Below, piece after piece: positions 47,375-56,505 of a stretch of DNA of 64,000 nucleotides. The position numbers were made by a program, and so were the translations under genes. The DNA comes from Bin80 sp965207565. GTDB taxonomy: Bacteria; Bacteroidota; Rhodothermia; Rhodothermales; Bin80. The DNA lies in NCBI GenBank assembly GCA_965207565.1, contig CBDBMQ010000001.1:1-64000 (forward strand), read 5' to 3'. Within the stretch, counting starts at the first letter, position 1, and each line of letters starts with the position of its first letter. The notes under the pieces were generated by a model. It did not search any database. It was given only the letters and a program-made list of their open reading frames with translations, and had not been told where the DNA came from.

Positions 47375-48184
47375 ATGGAGTATGACTTAATTAAGGATCG
47401 GATCAGCCACTGGCTTGACTCGTACCCGAAACTTCTCCCTCTGCTTTTTACTGTCCTGGATCTGTTATTTCTCCGAACCTGGTACGTTCACCGGGCGCTC
47501 CGGGAAATGAAGCTGGGACCGGATTCAAAGCTCCTGGACGCGGGGACCGGTTTTGGGCAATATGCATGGCACGCGTTGCGTAAATATCCCGGTGTCTTCG
47601 TTACGGCGACGGATCTCAAGGAAGATTACCTGGAGCGTGCCGCCAAATGTTTTGAGGTATTTGGGCTTTCGGATCAGATTGAACTACAGGCGGAAGATCT
47701 CACAGATCCAAATGTAACCGGCCTTTTTGACTGTATTCTGGCGGTGGATGTCCTTGAGCACATTGAAGAGGATGAGGCGGCGATCCATCATTTCGCTCGG
47801 CGCCTGCAACAGAAAGGGTGCCTGATCATCAGCACCCCGAGCGATCAGGGAGGATCCGATGTCCATGACAAGGATCAGACGAGCTTCATCGGTGAACATG
47901 TCCGCGACGGCTATAACCTCAATGAGCTCATGCAAATGCTTACACATGCTGGACTTGAAGTCGTTGACGCGCAGTACAGCTATGGAGCCTGGGGATCCCT
48001 GGCCTGGCGCCTGCTGATCAAGTTCCCGATGCTGCTCCTTGGCAGGTCATTGTTTCTTGCACCACTGGTTGCACTCTATTACGTGCCCGTGCTGCCATTG
48101 GGCCTACTGATGAACACCCTTGACCTGCACAGTACGAATACGCACGGAACGGGATTGATCGTCGTTGCACGCCAAAATACCTGA
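47375..48184 (+). CDS. Class I SAM-dependent methyltransferase with C-terminal membrane segment
   Basis: A 269-aa protein with a Rossmann-type methyltransferase fold: motif I LLDAGTGFGQYAWHAL, then VTATDLKEDYLERA and the post-motif FDCILAVDVLEHIEEDE. Near the C-terminus a hydrophobic stretch (LLLGRSLFLAPLVALYYVPV) may attach it to the membrane, which suggests a lipid, quinone or cell-surface substrate. That is inference. It sits alone between the TonB receptor and pyrG. Confidence 0.78.
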   Translation: MEYDLIKDRISHWLDSYPKLLPLLFTVLDLLFLRTWYVHRALREMKLGPDSKLLDAGTGFGQYAWHALRKYPGVFVTATDLKEDYLERAAKCFEVFGLSDQIELQAEDLTDPNVTGLFDCILAVDVLEHIEEDEAAIHHFARRLQQKGCLIISTPSDQGGSDVHDKDQTSFIGEHVRDGYNLNELMQMLTHAGLEVVDAQYSYGAWGSLAWRLLIKFPMLLLGRSLFLAPLVALYYVPVLPLGLLMNTLDLHSTNTHGTGLIVVARQNT

Positions 48185-48231
48185 GGTCCAACCAAATGCT
48201 TTAACTTTAGGGAATCGTTCTTCTAATTCGA

Positions 48232-49867
48232 GTGGTTGTGAGAAGTAAATATATATTCGTGACCGGTGGCGTTTCGTCTTCGCTTGGAAAAGGCATTTTC
48301 TGTGCATCTCTGGGTCGACTGCTTGAGGCCCATGGCCTTCGGGTCTCTATCCAAAAGCTGGATCCGTACATCAATGTGGATCCAGGCACGATGAACCCCT
48401 ATGAGCATGGGGAGGTGTTTGTCACTCATGACGGAGCGGAAACGGATCTGGATCTCGGGCATTACGAACGATTTCTCGGACACGAAACCAGTCAGGCAAA
48501 TAATGTCACCACCGGCCGCGTCTATAGTGAGGTGATCGGAAAAGAGCGCGCCGGCGAATACCTCGGGAAAACCGTCCAGGTTGTCCCCCATATCATTGAT
48601 GAAATCAAAGCGTGGATCGTACGCCTTGCGGAGAGCGAAGAACTGGATGTCATCATCTCAGAGATTGGCGGCACGGTTGGGGATATTGAAAGCCTGCCCT
48701 ACCTCGAAGCAATTCGGCAGTTGCGCTATGAAATGGGATCCATCAATGCGCAGGTAGCACACCTGACGCTGGTACCCTATCTCGCAGCTGCAGGCGAACT
48801 GAAAACCAAGCCCACCCAGCATTCGGTAAAAACTCTACTCTCTTACGGCCTGCAGCCCGACCTCCTGGTCTGCCGCTCTGAGCGCCCGCTGGACAAAGAG
48901 TTGCGCGAAAAAATCGCCCGCTTCTGTAACGTGGAAACCCGTGGGGTGATTGAGGCGGCTGACGCCCGCTCCATTTACGAGGTCCCTCTTCAACTAGCCC
49001 GGCAGGGAGTTGAGAAACTGGTCATTGAACGACTGGGACTGACAGACCCTCAGACGCAAAAACCCATCACCAGTGAACCCGAACTGGCCGAATGGACACG
49101 CTTTGTTCGGCGGTTGCATGCACCGGACAAAAAAGTGCGCATCGCATTGGTCGGGAAATATGTAGCCCATCAGGACGCCTACAAGTCCATCACCGAATCG
49201 TTTATCCTGGCCGGTGCGAAGCTGTCTGTTCATGTGGATGTAAGCTTTGTCGAAAGCGAGGAGGTCGATGAACACAACTGTAAAGCAATGCTCCAGGATG
49301 TAAAGGGAATCCTGGTGGCACCTGGTTTTGGTACACGTGGGATCGAGGGAAAGATCGTAACAGCCCGTTACGCCCGGATCAAAAAAAATCCCTTTCCTCG
49401 GAATCTGCCTGGGGCTTCAGTGTGCCATCATCGCATTTGCACGGGATGTTTGCGACCTACAGGGAGCGCACTCGACCGAGTTTGACCCAAATTCGCCCTG
49501 GCCGGTCATTGATCTGATGGCGAGTCAGAAGAATGTATCTGATAAGGGCGGAACGATGCGGCTTGGTGCATACAACTGCGAGATCACAGAGGGCTCACAG
49601 GTGCACTCCATCTACAACAAGACCCAGGTGCGTGAACGGCATCGCCACCGATACGAGGTCAATAATTCCATCAAACGCCGCCTCGAAGAAAAAGGGCTGA
49701 GGTTCACCGGAATCAATCCGGAAAATGGACTCGTGGAAATTGCTGAACTGCCCTCCCATCCCTGGTACATCGGCGTACAGTTCCATCCCGAGTACCGCTC
49801 TACAGTGGGCAATCCTCATCCCCTGTTTATGTCATTCGTTGCCGCTGCGCTCAAATACAAGGGGTAA
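48232..49867 (+). CDS. pyrG: CTP synthase, frameshifted
   Basis: About 545 aa when repaired. It makes CTP from UTP, ATP and glutamine. The N-terminal amidoligase domain opens KYIFVTGGVSSSLGKGI and has KLDPYINVDPGTMNPYEHGE. The C-terminal glutaminase domain contains GILVAPGFGTRGIEGK. The frame breaks in an A8 run at 49381-49388: with seven A the protein continues IPFLGICLGLQCAIIAFARD, including the nucleophile Cys (49406-49408), and ends with the catalytic pair in VQFHPEY. The start is GTG (48232 or 48238). As CTP synthase is normally essential, a sequence error is the likely explanation. Confidence 0.93.
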
Positions 49868-49949
49868 CCCCAACCCCTGTATTCCGCTGAACTTTACCCC
49901 TGGACCACACATGAGAGCCGTGCGGCTCATCAAAGCCGATTAGTGCTTT

Positions 49950-50011
49950 TTTCCCACTAATTTCGATTAAAATTTAAATTAGTGGGAAATTGTGGGAAAT
50001 TGTGGGAAATT
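49950..50011 (+). promoter_or_regulatory. MraZ operator (three direct repeats) with inverted copy
   Basis: Three tandem GTGGGAAATT units at 49982-49991, 49992-50001 and 50002-50011, one helical turn apart, match the spaced TGGGN boxes bound by MraZ upstream of its own operon. An inverted copy, TTTCCCACTAATTT at 49950-49963, pairs perfectly with 49976-49989. The array ends about 40 bases before mraZ and probably mediates autoregulation of the whole dcw cluster. Confidence 0.85.
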
Positions 50012-50052
50012 TTTCTTATCATTAATCAGGTTAGTCTACTCAAGAGGTCCCC

Positions 50053-50496
50053 ATGCCTGGGTTTAAGGGACAAGCGACGTACTCAGTTGATGGAAAAGGG
50101 CGCATCGCGATCCCCTCTAGGATGCGTGCGTGCATGAGCCCGGAGGCGCATAGCACCCTGGTGATTACGCGTGGATTCGAGCGTTGCATCTTTGCCTACC
50201 CGCTTGATGAGTGGCTGGAGATTGAAGACCAGATCGCGAAGCTCAATCCCTATAGCCACAGGCACAGGGCATTCATTCGCCAATTCATGAGATGGGCGGA
50301 AGAAGTAACCATAGATGCAAAGGGGCGAATCCCTCTGCAACGCCCGTTGCTTGAGTATGCAGGAATCGAAAAAACAAGTTTGATTCTTGGCAGCCAGAAG
50401 TATCTCGAAGTCTGGGATCCCCAAAGATTCGAAGAATACCTGAATGCCGAAGACGCGGATTATGAAACGCTTGCGGCGGAGGTTATGGGAAGCTGA
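50053..50496 (+). CDS. mraZ: Transcriptional regulator MraZ
   Basis: 147 aa, first gene of the division and cell-wall cluster, a DNA-binding repressor of its own operon. It has two tandem SpoVT/AbrB-like swapped-hairpin domains, each with its signature: VDGKGRIAIPSRMR near residue 11 and IDAKGRIPLQRPLL near residue 90. The MraZ boxes lie just upstream. The stop overlaps the rsmH start by one base (TGATG). Confidence 0.96.
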   Translation: MPGFKGQATYSVDGKGRIAIPSRMRACMSPEAHSTLVITRGFERCIFAYPLDEWLEIEDQIAKLNPYSHRHRAFIRQFMRWAEEVTIDAKGRIPLQRPLLEYAGIEKTSLILGSQKYLEVWDPQRFEEYLNAEDADYETLAAEVMGS

Positions 50497-51440
50497 TGTC
50501 TACTGTTCCTTATGCAACCGCCTACCATGCACCTGTTCTCTCACACACTGTACTGAAATACTTGGTGACGGACATCGACGGCACGTACGTTGATGCGACC
50601 GCGGGAGGCGGCGGACATGTTGCTGCGATTCTCTCTGTGTTGTCACCCAAAGGGAGGGTCGTTGCAGTTGATCGGGATGCGGACGCAATCCAGACCGTGA
50701 AAGCACGTCTGCCCGATGCCATTAATATGAAGCAACTGGTCGTATATAAGGGGAGATTCAGCAACTTGCAGAACCTGATTCCAAACCTTCTCCCCGTTAC
50801 GGGGCTGCTGCTGGACCTTGGCGTTTCCTCTCATCAACTGGACTCTGGTCGAAGAGGGTTCAGCCATCGTCAACGTGCTCACCTGGACATGCGGATGGAT
50901 ACTGAATTTGATATCACTGCAGCAGATATCGTGAATGGATCCACCGAAAGTGAACTGGTAAACATCCTCCGCTCCTGGGGGGAAGAGCCCTATGCACGGC
51001 GAATCGCCCAGGCAATCATTGCAAACCAGCCCGTTGAAACTACGACAGACCTGGCCCGCATTGTGCGCGATGCAGTCCCGACCCGGTGGGAGTCTCGAGC
51101 AGTTTCCCGCACATTCCAGGCCCTTCGCATTGCGGTCAATGGGGAATTGGATGAGCTGGCACAGCTTCTTGAATCGAGCCCGGAAATTGTGGCAGAAGGG
51201 GGTAGGATGGTCGTCATCAGCTATCACTCCCTTGAAGACCGAATGGTTAAGCGGATGCTGCGTGACGGGGTCCTGGAAGGAGAATCAAGGCGGGATCTTT
51301 ACGGGAACCGGCTTGTGCCCTGGAAACCGGTCGTACGCCGGCCCGTCGTCCCTGATGCCGCAGAGATTGCGGCAAACCGCCGATCCCGAAGCGCACGGCT
51401 GCGTGCAGGAGTTCGTTGCCCCGTACCTGTCGATACATAA
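50496..51440 (+). CDS. rsmH: 16S rRNA (cytosine-N4)-methyltransferase RsmH (MraW)
   Basis: A 314-aa enzyme that methylates C1402 of 16S rRNA in the ribosomal decoding centre. The SAM-binding motif is VDATAGGGGHVAAIL, followed by the signature GLLLDLGVSSHQLD, RGFSHRQRAHLDMRMD and the terminal catalytic region ISYHSLEDRMVK. The length is normal. It overlaps mraZ at its start and is followed by ftsL after 9 bases. Confidence 0.97.
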   Translation: MSTVPYATAYHAPVLSHTVLKYLVTDIDGTYVDATAGGGGHVAAILSVLSPKGRVVAVDRDADAIQTVKARLPDAINMKQLVVYKGRFSNLQNLIPNLLPVTGLLLDLGVSSHQLDSGRRGFSHRQRAHLDMRMDTEFDITAADIVNGSTESELVNILRSWGEEPYARRIAQAIIANQPVETTTDLARIVRDAVPTRWESRAVSRTFQALRIAVNGELDELAQLLESSPEIVAEGGRMVVISYHSLEDRMVKRMLRDGVLEGESRRDLYGNRLVPWKPVVRRPVVPDAAEIAANRRSRSARLRAGVRCPVPVDT

Positions 51441-51449
51441 TATTTTTTG

Positions 51450-51869
51450 ATGTTTAAGCGTCGCAAATATGGACCTCCCAATCAAGCCACACGCAGACAG
51501 CGTGCGGTAGAGCAGGCCATGATGTCGGTTCGCCGTTGGCAGGAGTTGACGATCATTGATGAGTCTACACCGGAACGGAAAGTCATCGCCCGTATCTCCA
51601 CCCTGCAGTTCGGCCTGATCATCTTTCTCCTTGCAGGGATCCTAACCGGCTATATCGGTCATATTCATACGTCACAGGATCTGTTGGCAGAAATCAATAC
51701 CCAGCGACGAGAGAATGTTCGCCTCCATCTGCAGCATAATCGGCTCGTAGCCGATTACAATGCCTTTGTTGGCCCTTCCGTCATTTATGAGCGTATCGAG
51801 GGGCTGGAACTGCAGAGAGGACACGAATATGCAGGACTCATCCTGACTGCTCAGCCGACCGAACCATGA
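51450..51869 (+). CDS. ftsL: Cell division protein FtsL
   Basis: A small bitopic membrane protein (139 aa) of the divisome that bridges FtsQ/B to FtsW-FtsI. A cytoplasmic basic N-terminus is followed by one helix (about 50-67, FGLIIFLLAGILTGYIG) and a periplasmic coiled coil with heptads (LLAEINTQRRENVRLHLQHN). FtsL sequences are poorly conserved; the assignment rests on topology and its place between rsmH and ftsI. Its end overlaps ftsI by four bases. Confidence 0.85.
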   Translation: MFKRRKYGPPNQATRRQRAVEQAMMSVRRWQELTIIDESTPERKVIARISTLQFGLIIFLLAGILTGYIGHIHTSQDLLAEINTQRRENVRLHLQHNRLVADYNAFVGPSVIYERIEGLELQRGHEYAGLILTAQPTEP

Positions 51870-53881
51870 AAATCCGAGATCAAATACTGGGACGGATGTA
51901 TGTCGTGCTGACCGGTCTGGTACTCATGCCGCTGATCATTGCCGGACAGCTGATCTGGCTCAACGTTGAAGAAGGGGTTCATCTACGTGAACTGGGTCGG
52001 CGTCAAGCAGAATCTCAACAGTTGCTCCTGCCACAGCGAGGCGCGATTCTTGACATTCATGGACGGGCCCTGGCTGTGAACTCTCCACACTATAATCTCG
52101 CACTGGATCCCACCGTACCCGAATTCGCAGAGCAAGAAAACCTTTTCCTATCTCGCCTGTCCGACCTAACAGGCACCTCCCTGAAACAGCTTCAGTCACG
52201 GATTGAGAATCGGTCGAGTGAGCGGTTTGTCCGACTCATCAATTTGACACCGGAACAGCGAAGAGATGTTGCCTCCTGGGAGATGTCCGGCGTCATTCTC
52301 GAAGAGCGTTCCCAACGCAAGTATGTCTACGGAACCACCGCCTCCCATATTATCGGACACATAGATACGGACGGCGTGGGCAAGGCGGGCCTCGAGCTTG
52401 AATATGAGGAGTATCTGAAAGGGCAACCGGGACGACGTACTCTTTTCAGAGACCGCCGCGGATACCTCCGCGTTGATGCCGAGGGGGTCGTCGTTCCGGC
52501 CACCGATGGAGAGACCCTCGTACTTACGATTGATCTTATCCGTCAGACGATTATGGAGGAAGAACTCGCGGCCGGTGTCGCGGAAGCCGGTGCGATTCAA
52601 GGAAGTGCGATTGCGGTGGACCCCGGAAGTGGGGCAATCCTGGCTATGGCCAATGTTCCCACCTTTGATGCAAATATGCCCCTGGAGGCACCGGTATCCG
52701 CCTGGCGCAATCGCGCGATCACCGACCGACTGGAACCCGGTTCCGCGTTCAAAATGATCTCGGCATCTGCAGCCCTGGAAACAGGCACCGTTTCCATGGA
52801 TCACTTGGTTAACACCGGTAATGGGACCCTTCAGGTAGCTGGCTATACCCTGAACGATGTCTCGAGATACGGGGAAATCACTTTCAATGATGTGATCGTA
52901 AAGAGCAGTAACGTGGGAATGGCGCTCACCACGCGGTCCATGGCTCCAGAAGAACTGTACCGGTACATACGCAATTTTGGATTTGGGCAAAAAACCTGGA
53001 TTGATCTGCCCGGGGAGGTCGGCGGACTCCTCAAGCGCACCAATCAGTGGAGCAGAACCACGAAAACCGCACTCAGCATCGGGTACGAGATTGACGTAAC
53101 CCCTATGCAGATGGTAATGGCATACGCTGCTCTCGCGAACAATGGTCTACTGCGTCAGCCATATATCGTGGCGGAACGACGAGGCGTGACCGGACGTGTG
53201 CTGTGGCGTGCAACCGATGATCCGGCCCGGATCGACTCCATCCGAAGAGTCCTGAAGGAAGAAACCGTCACCATGCTCCAGCCGGCTTTTATTGAAGTTG
53301 TTCAGAGAGGGACTGCAACAGATGCTCAGATCGAAGGATTGACTATTGCAGGAAAGACCGGGACCGCCCGTAAGGTGGTCAATGGTGTCTACGGCAGCAA
53401 GTATCGGACAACGTTCGTTGGCTTCTACCCGGCCGAAGATCCACAGGTGGCCATGATTGTGATTCTGGATGAGCCCCAAACCAGTATTTATGGCGGTAGA
53501 GTTTCCGCCCCCATATTCAGGAGGATCGCAGAGCGATGGACTGCAACCTTCCCGGCATCCGGACTTCCCACTCCGCAGGAAGGGTGGAAATTTCAGGCGC
53601 AACGGGACAGTCTTGCACCACGACCTGAAACCGTACCGATCTCCGAAGAATCTGCCGAGCGAAACCGTGTGAAAGTTCAAACTGCAACCGATGAGACGGC
53701 GCTGACGGTGATGCCAGATGTTTTGGGACTAGATGCCCGGACCGCATGGTTTTTGCTGAGTTCCAAAGGGCTGAATGTACAACTGAACGGAACCGGTTCG
53801 GTAATCGGGCAATCTCCAGAGCCGGGCACAGCCGTGGACACAGACGTAATCCTTCAATTACAGCACCATGAACTGGACTGA
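51866..53881 (+). CDS. ftsI: Septal peptidoglycan transpeptidase FtsI (PBP3) with PASTA domain
   Basis: A 671-aa bitopic enzyme that cross-links septal peptidoglycan with FtsW. An N-terminal membrane helix (about 12-32) is followed by a PBP dimerisation region (LPQRGAILDIHGRALA). The transpeptidase domain has active-site serine S293 (GSAFK), SSN at 347-349 and KTG at 497-499. A single PASTA domain lies at about 612-671 (VMPDVLGLDARTAWFLL). PASTA-bearing FtsI is usual in Bacteroidota and in Gram-positive relatives, but not in E. coli. It overlaps ftsL and murE. Confidence 0.96.
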   Translation: MKIRDQILGRMYVVLTGLVLMPLIIAGQLIWLNVEEGVHLRELGRRQAESQQLLLPQRGAILDIHGRALAVNSPHYNLALDPTVPEFAEQENLFLSRLSDLTGTSLKQLQSRIENRSSERFVRLINLTPEQRRDVASWEMSGVILEERSQRKYVYGTTASHIIGHIDTDGVGKAGLELEYEEYLKGQPGRRTLFRDRRGYLRVDAEGVVVPATDGETLVLTIDLIRQTIMEEELAAGVAEAGAIQGSAIAVDPGSGAILAMANVPTFDANMPLEAPVSAWRNRAITDRLEPGSAFKMISASAALETGTVSMDHLVNTGNGTLQVAGYTLNDVSRYGEITFNDVIVKSSNVGMALTTRSMAPEELYRYIRNFGFGQKTWIDLPGEVGGLLKRTNQWSRTTKTALSIGYEIDVTPMQMVMAYAALANNGLLRQPYIVAERRGVTGRVLWRATDDPARIDSIRRVLKEETVTMLQPAFIEVVQRGTATDAQIEGLTIAGKTGTARKVVNGVYGSKYRTTFVGFYPAEDPQVAMIVILDEPQTSIYGGRVSAPIFRRIAERWTATFPASGLPTPQEGWKFQAQRDSLAPRPETVPISEESAERNRVKVQTATDETALTVMPDVLGLDARTAWFLLSSKGLNVQLNGTGSVIGQSPEPGTAVDTDVILQLQHHELD

Positions 53882-55340
53882 TCTACATACCCGATTAGCC
53901 AGCGAGGGATTGCTCACGAATCCTGCTGCACCTGCACCGGACCTAATGGTCACCGGGGTCAGCCAAGACAGCCGCCATGTGCATCCAGGATACGTCTTCA
54001 CCGCCGTACAAGGAACGCACTTCGATGGACATGCCTACATCCAAAATGCATTGGATGCGGGGGCGCATATCATTGTCTGCCAAGAGAACCCAGGCCGGGA
54101 TCCCCGTTTCGTTCAGGTATCCAGCACACGAAAAGCCGCTGCCGTGATTGCAGCAGCTTTCTATGGGGATCCAGCTGCTTCCCTACATCTCACAGGTGTA
54201 ACTGGAACCAATGGGAAAACAACCACTGGAGCACTTGTGCAGCATGTTCTTGAGTGTACCGGAACCATGACAGGCCTGATTGGAACGGTGTCCTATGTTA
54301 CCGGACAAACGACCTACCCCGCCCAACTCACGACCCCTGATGCAACGCAGCTCCAGCCCATGCTGGTGGAGATGGTTCGCGCAGGCTGCCAAGCCTGCGT
54401 GATTGAAGTTTCGTCTCATGCCCTGGATCAGTATCGAACTGCCACGCTGAACTTTTCGGTCGGCGTATTTACCAATTTGATGCATGATCATCTGGACTAC
54501 CATACAACTGCAGAACAGTATCTCAAAACCAAAAAGCGCCTCTTTGATGACTTGAGCCCTGACGCAATCGCGGTTTATAATCAGGATGATCAGGCAGGCA
54601 AACGTATGGTGGAGAACACCCAGGCTACGCAATGCTCCTTCGGTCAGTATACCGATGCAGATATTCGATTCAGTATTGTAAAGGACAGCCCCGGCGGCCT
54701 CCAACTGCGTCTGGATGGCCAAACCAGTACGTTTCGACTGGCAGGAACGTTCAATGCTTATAATCTGGCCGCCGCCTATGGAGCCGCGCGCGCGAGTGGG
54801 CTGCCGCGCACAGATGTCATTGAAGCCCTGTCTGAGGCCCGCCCCGTCCCTGGCAGATTCGAACAGTATCTGTGCGATGACGCCACACGGATTGTCGTTG
54901 ATTTTGCACATACACCGGATGCGCTGGAGCAGGTCCTTCGGTCACTAACCCGCGACCGCCAAAAAACGGCTCAGTTATGGTGCGTATTTGGATGCGGCGG
55001 CAACCGGGACACCATGAAACGCCCCCTCATGGGCGCAGTCGCAGAGAACCTAGCCGATCATGTGGTCGTCACGAATGATAATCCGAGGGAGGAACCTGCA
55101 CAGGCAATCGCCGGAGACATCCTCCGTGGTATGAAAAAGCCCGAACGGGCACACCTGATTCTCTCAAGGACCGAAGCTGTGCAACATGTCGCACAAGCAT
55201 GCAGCGCTGGAGACATTGTACTCGTTGCAGGCCGAGGGCACGAGTCCGTTCAGGACGAAAATGGGATCCGGGTCAAATTGAAAGATCAGGACTTGGTCCT
55301 TGAAGCCTTTGCTTCACTCAACCCGAAACTCCTCATCTGA
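53868..55340 (+). CDS. murE: UDP-MurNAc-tripeptide synthetase MurE (meso-DAP adding)
   Basis: A 490-aa cytoplasmic ligase that adds the third residue to the peptidoglycan stem peptide. The ATP motif is GTNGKTT (113-119), and the UDP-MurNAc side reads ITHAPDLMVTGVSQDSR-like at the start (GVSQDSRHVHPGYVF). The DNPR motif (VVTNDNPREEPAQAI) marks meso-diaminopimelate as the added amino acid. It overlaps ftsI by 14 bases. The next gene is mraY, not murF, so MurF must be encoded elsewhere. Confidence 0.96.
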   Translation: MNWTDLHTRLASEGLLTNPAAPAPDLMVTGVSQDSRHVHPGYVFTAVQGTHFDGHAYIQNALDAGAHIIVCQENPGRDPRFVQVSSTRKAAAVIAAAFYGDPAASLHLTGVTGTNGKTTTGALVQHVLECTGTMTGLIGTVSYVTGQTTYPAQLTTPDATQLQPMLVEMVRAGCQACVIEVSSHALDQYRTATLNFSVGVFTNLMHDHLDYHTTAEQYLKTKKRLFDDLSPDAIAVYNQDDQAGKRMVENTQATQCSFGQYTDADIRFSIVKDSPGGLQLRLDGQTSTFRLAGTFNAYNLAAAYGAARASGLPRTDVIEALSEARPVPGRFEQYLCDDATRIVVDFAHTPDALEQVLRSLTRDRQKTAQLWCVFGCGGNRDTMKRPLMGAVAENLADHVVVTNDNPREEPAQAIAGDILRGMKKPERAHLILSRTEAVQHVAQACSAGDIVLVAGRGHESVQDENGIRVKLKDQDLVLEAFASLNPKLLI

Positions 55341-55344
55341 ATCC

Positions 55345-56505
55345 ATGCTCTATTTTCTGTTACAGTGGCTGGAAGAGGTGTATCATCCTCCAGGATTCCA
55401 GGTTGTGGAGTTCATCACGGTACGTGCGACGCTTTCTGCCATCACAGCATTCATCATCGTAATGGTCATTGGACCCTATGTGATTCGCTGGCTCGTACGT
55501 AACCAGCTCGGGGAAGAGGTGCGCGCAGAGCTGGGTGCCGGCGCCGTTGATCATTCACATAAACGTGGAACCCCCACGATGGGCGGATTGATTATTGTCA
55601 GTGCGATCATGGTTGCAACGCTCCTGTGGGGAGACTTGCGCGAGGTCTACGTCTGGCTTATCCTCGTCGCGACCATATGGATGGCCGCGTTCGGGTTCGC
55701 AGATGATTACATCAAGACCGTTCACAAAGACAAAGCAGGCTTAGCAGCACGTATGAAGCTGACCGGCCAAATCGGACTGGGGCTGCTGGTGGGAATCATC
55801 CTGTATTTTCATCCGCAATTTGAAGAGACGCGGGCCGTGACAGATCTACCATTCGTTCAGAATTGGCACCTCGACTATAATATTCTGGGCAATGCATTTC
55901 TGGGAGGGATGGATCTCGGATGGCTCCTCTTCATCCCGATGACCATGTTCATTGTTACGGCCACATCCAATGCGGTCAATTTGACGGACGGTCTTGATGG
56001 GCTGGCGGCAGGGATCGCCGCCATCACCGCCATGGGGCTAGTCGTTCTCACCTATGTCTCGGGACACGCAGGGTTTTCCTCCTATCTAGGAGTACTGCAC
56101 CTGACAGGTGCAGGGGAACTGACCATCTTTGCATCCGCGATGTGTGTCGCGTGCCTGGGGTTTCTGTGGTTTAACGGTTATCCGGCGACCGTATTTATGG
56201 GGGATACTGGATCACTGTCCTTAGGAGCCGCCATTGCAGTCATGGCCGTGATGGTCAAAAAAGAACTTCTGTTACCACTGCTCTGTGCCGTCTTTTTTGT
56301 CGAAACCTTATCGGTCATTCTGCAGACTACTTATTTCCGCTATACCCGTCGCAAGACGGGCACGGGGAAACGGATCTTCCGCATGGCACCCCTGCATCAC
56401 CATTATGAGGCAAAAGGCATGCATGAGGTCAAAATTGTTACCCGTTTCTGCCTTGTGACCGTGATCACCATGTTGGCAACCCTACTCTCACTCCGGATCC
56501 GATGA
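55345..56505 (+). CDS. mraY: Phospho-MurNAc-pentapeptide transferase MraY
   Basis: A 386-aa polytopic membrane enzyme making lipid I from UDP-MurNAc-pentapeptide and undecaprenyl phosphate. The ATG at 55345 (MLYFLLQWLEEVYHPPG) is the family start; a longer frame overlaps murE. Catalytic motifs are present: GFADDYIK, NAVNLTDGLDGLA, and the histidine box APLHHHYEAKG. Its stop overlaps the murD start by four bases (ATGATG). Confidence 0.97.
   Translation: MLYFLLQWLEEVYHPPGFQVVEFITVRATLSAITAFIIVMVIGPYVIRWLVRNQLGEEVRAELGAGAVDHSHKRGTPTMGGLIIVSAIMVATLLWGDLREVYVWLILVATIWMAAFGFADDYIKTVHKDKAGLAARMKLTGQIGLGLLVGIILYFHPQFEETRAVTDLPFVQNWHLDYNILGNAFLGGMDLGWLLFIPMTMFIVTATSNAVNLTDGLDGLAAGIAAITAMGLVVLTYVSGHAGFSSYLGVLHLTGAGELTIFASAMCVACLGFLWFNGYPATVFMGDTGSLSLGAAIAVMAVMVKKELLLPLLCAVFFVETLSVILQTTYFRYTRRKTGTGKRIFRMAPLHHHYEAKGMHEVKIVTRFCLVTVITMLATLLSLRIR

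Noticed and set aside
49360..49410. Programmed frameshift in pyrG
   Set aside because: There is a homopolymer but no slippery heptamer with a downstream structure or internal Shine-Dalgarno that I can see. The many similar breaks nearby point to sequence error.
49909..49952. Hairpin followed by a T-rich stretch after pyrG, considered as an intrinsic terminator
   Set aside because: The stem (TGAGAGCCG/CGGCTCA) has a bulge and the T run starts about 15 bases after it, so it does not fit a standard terminator.
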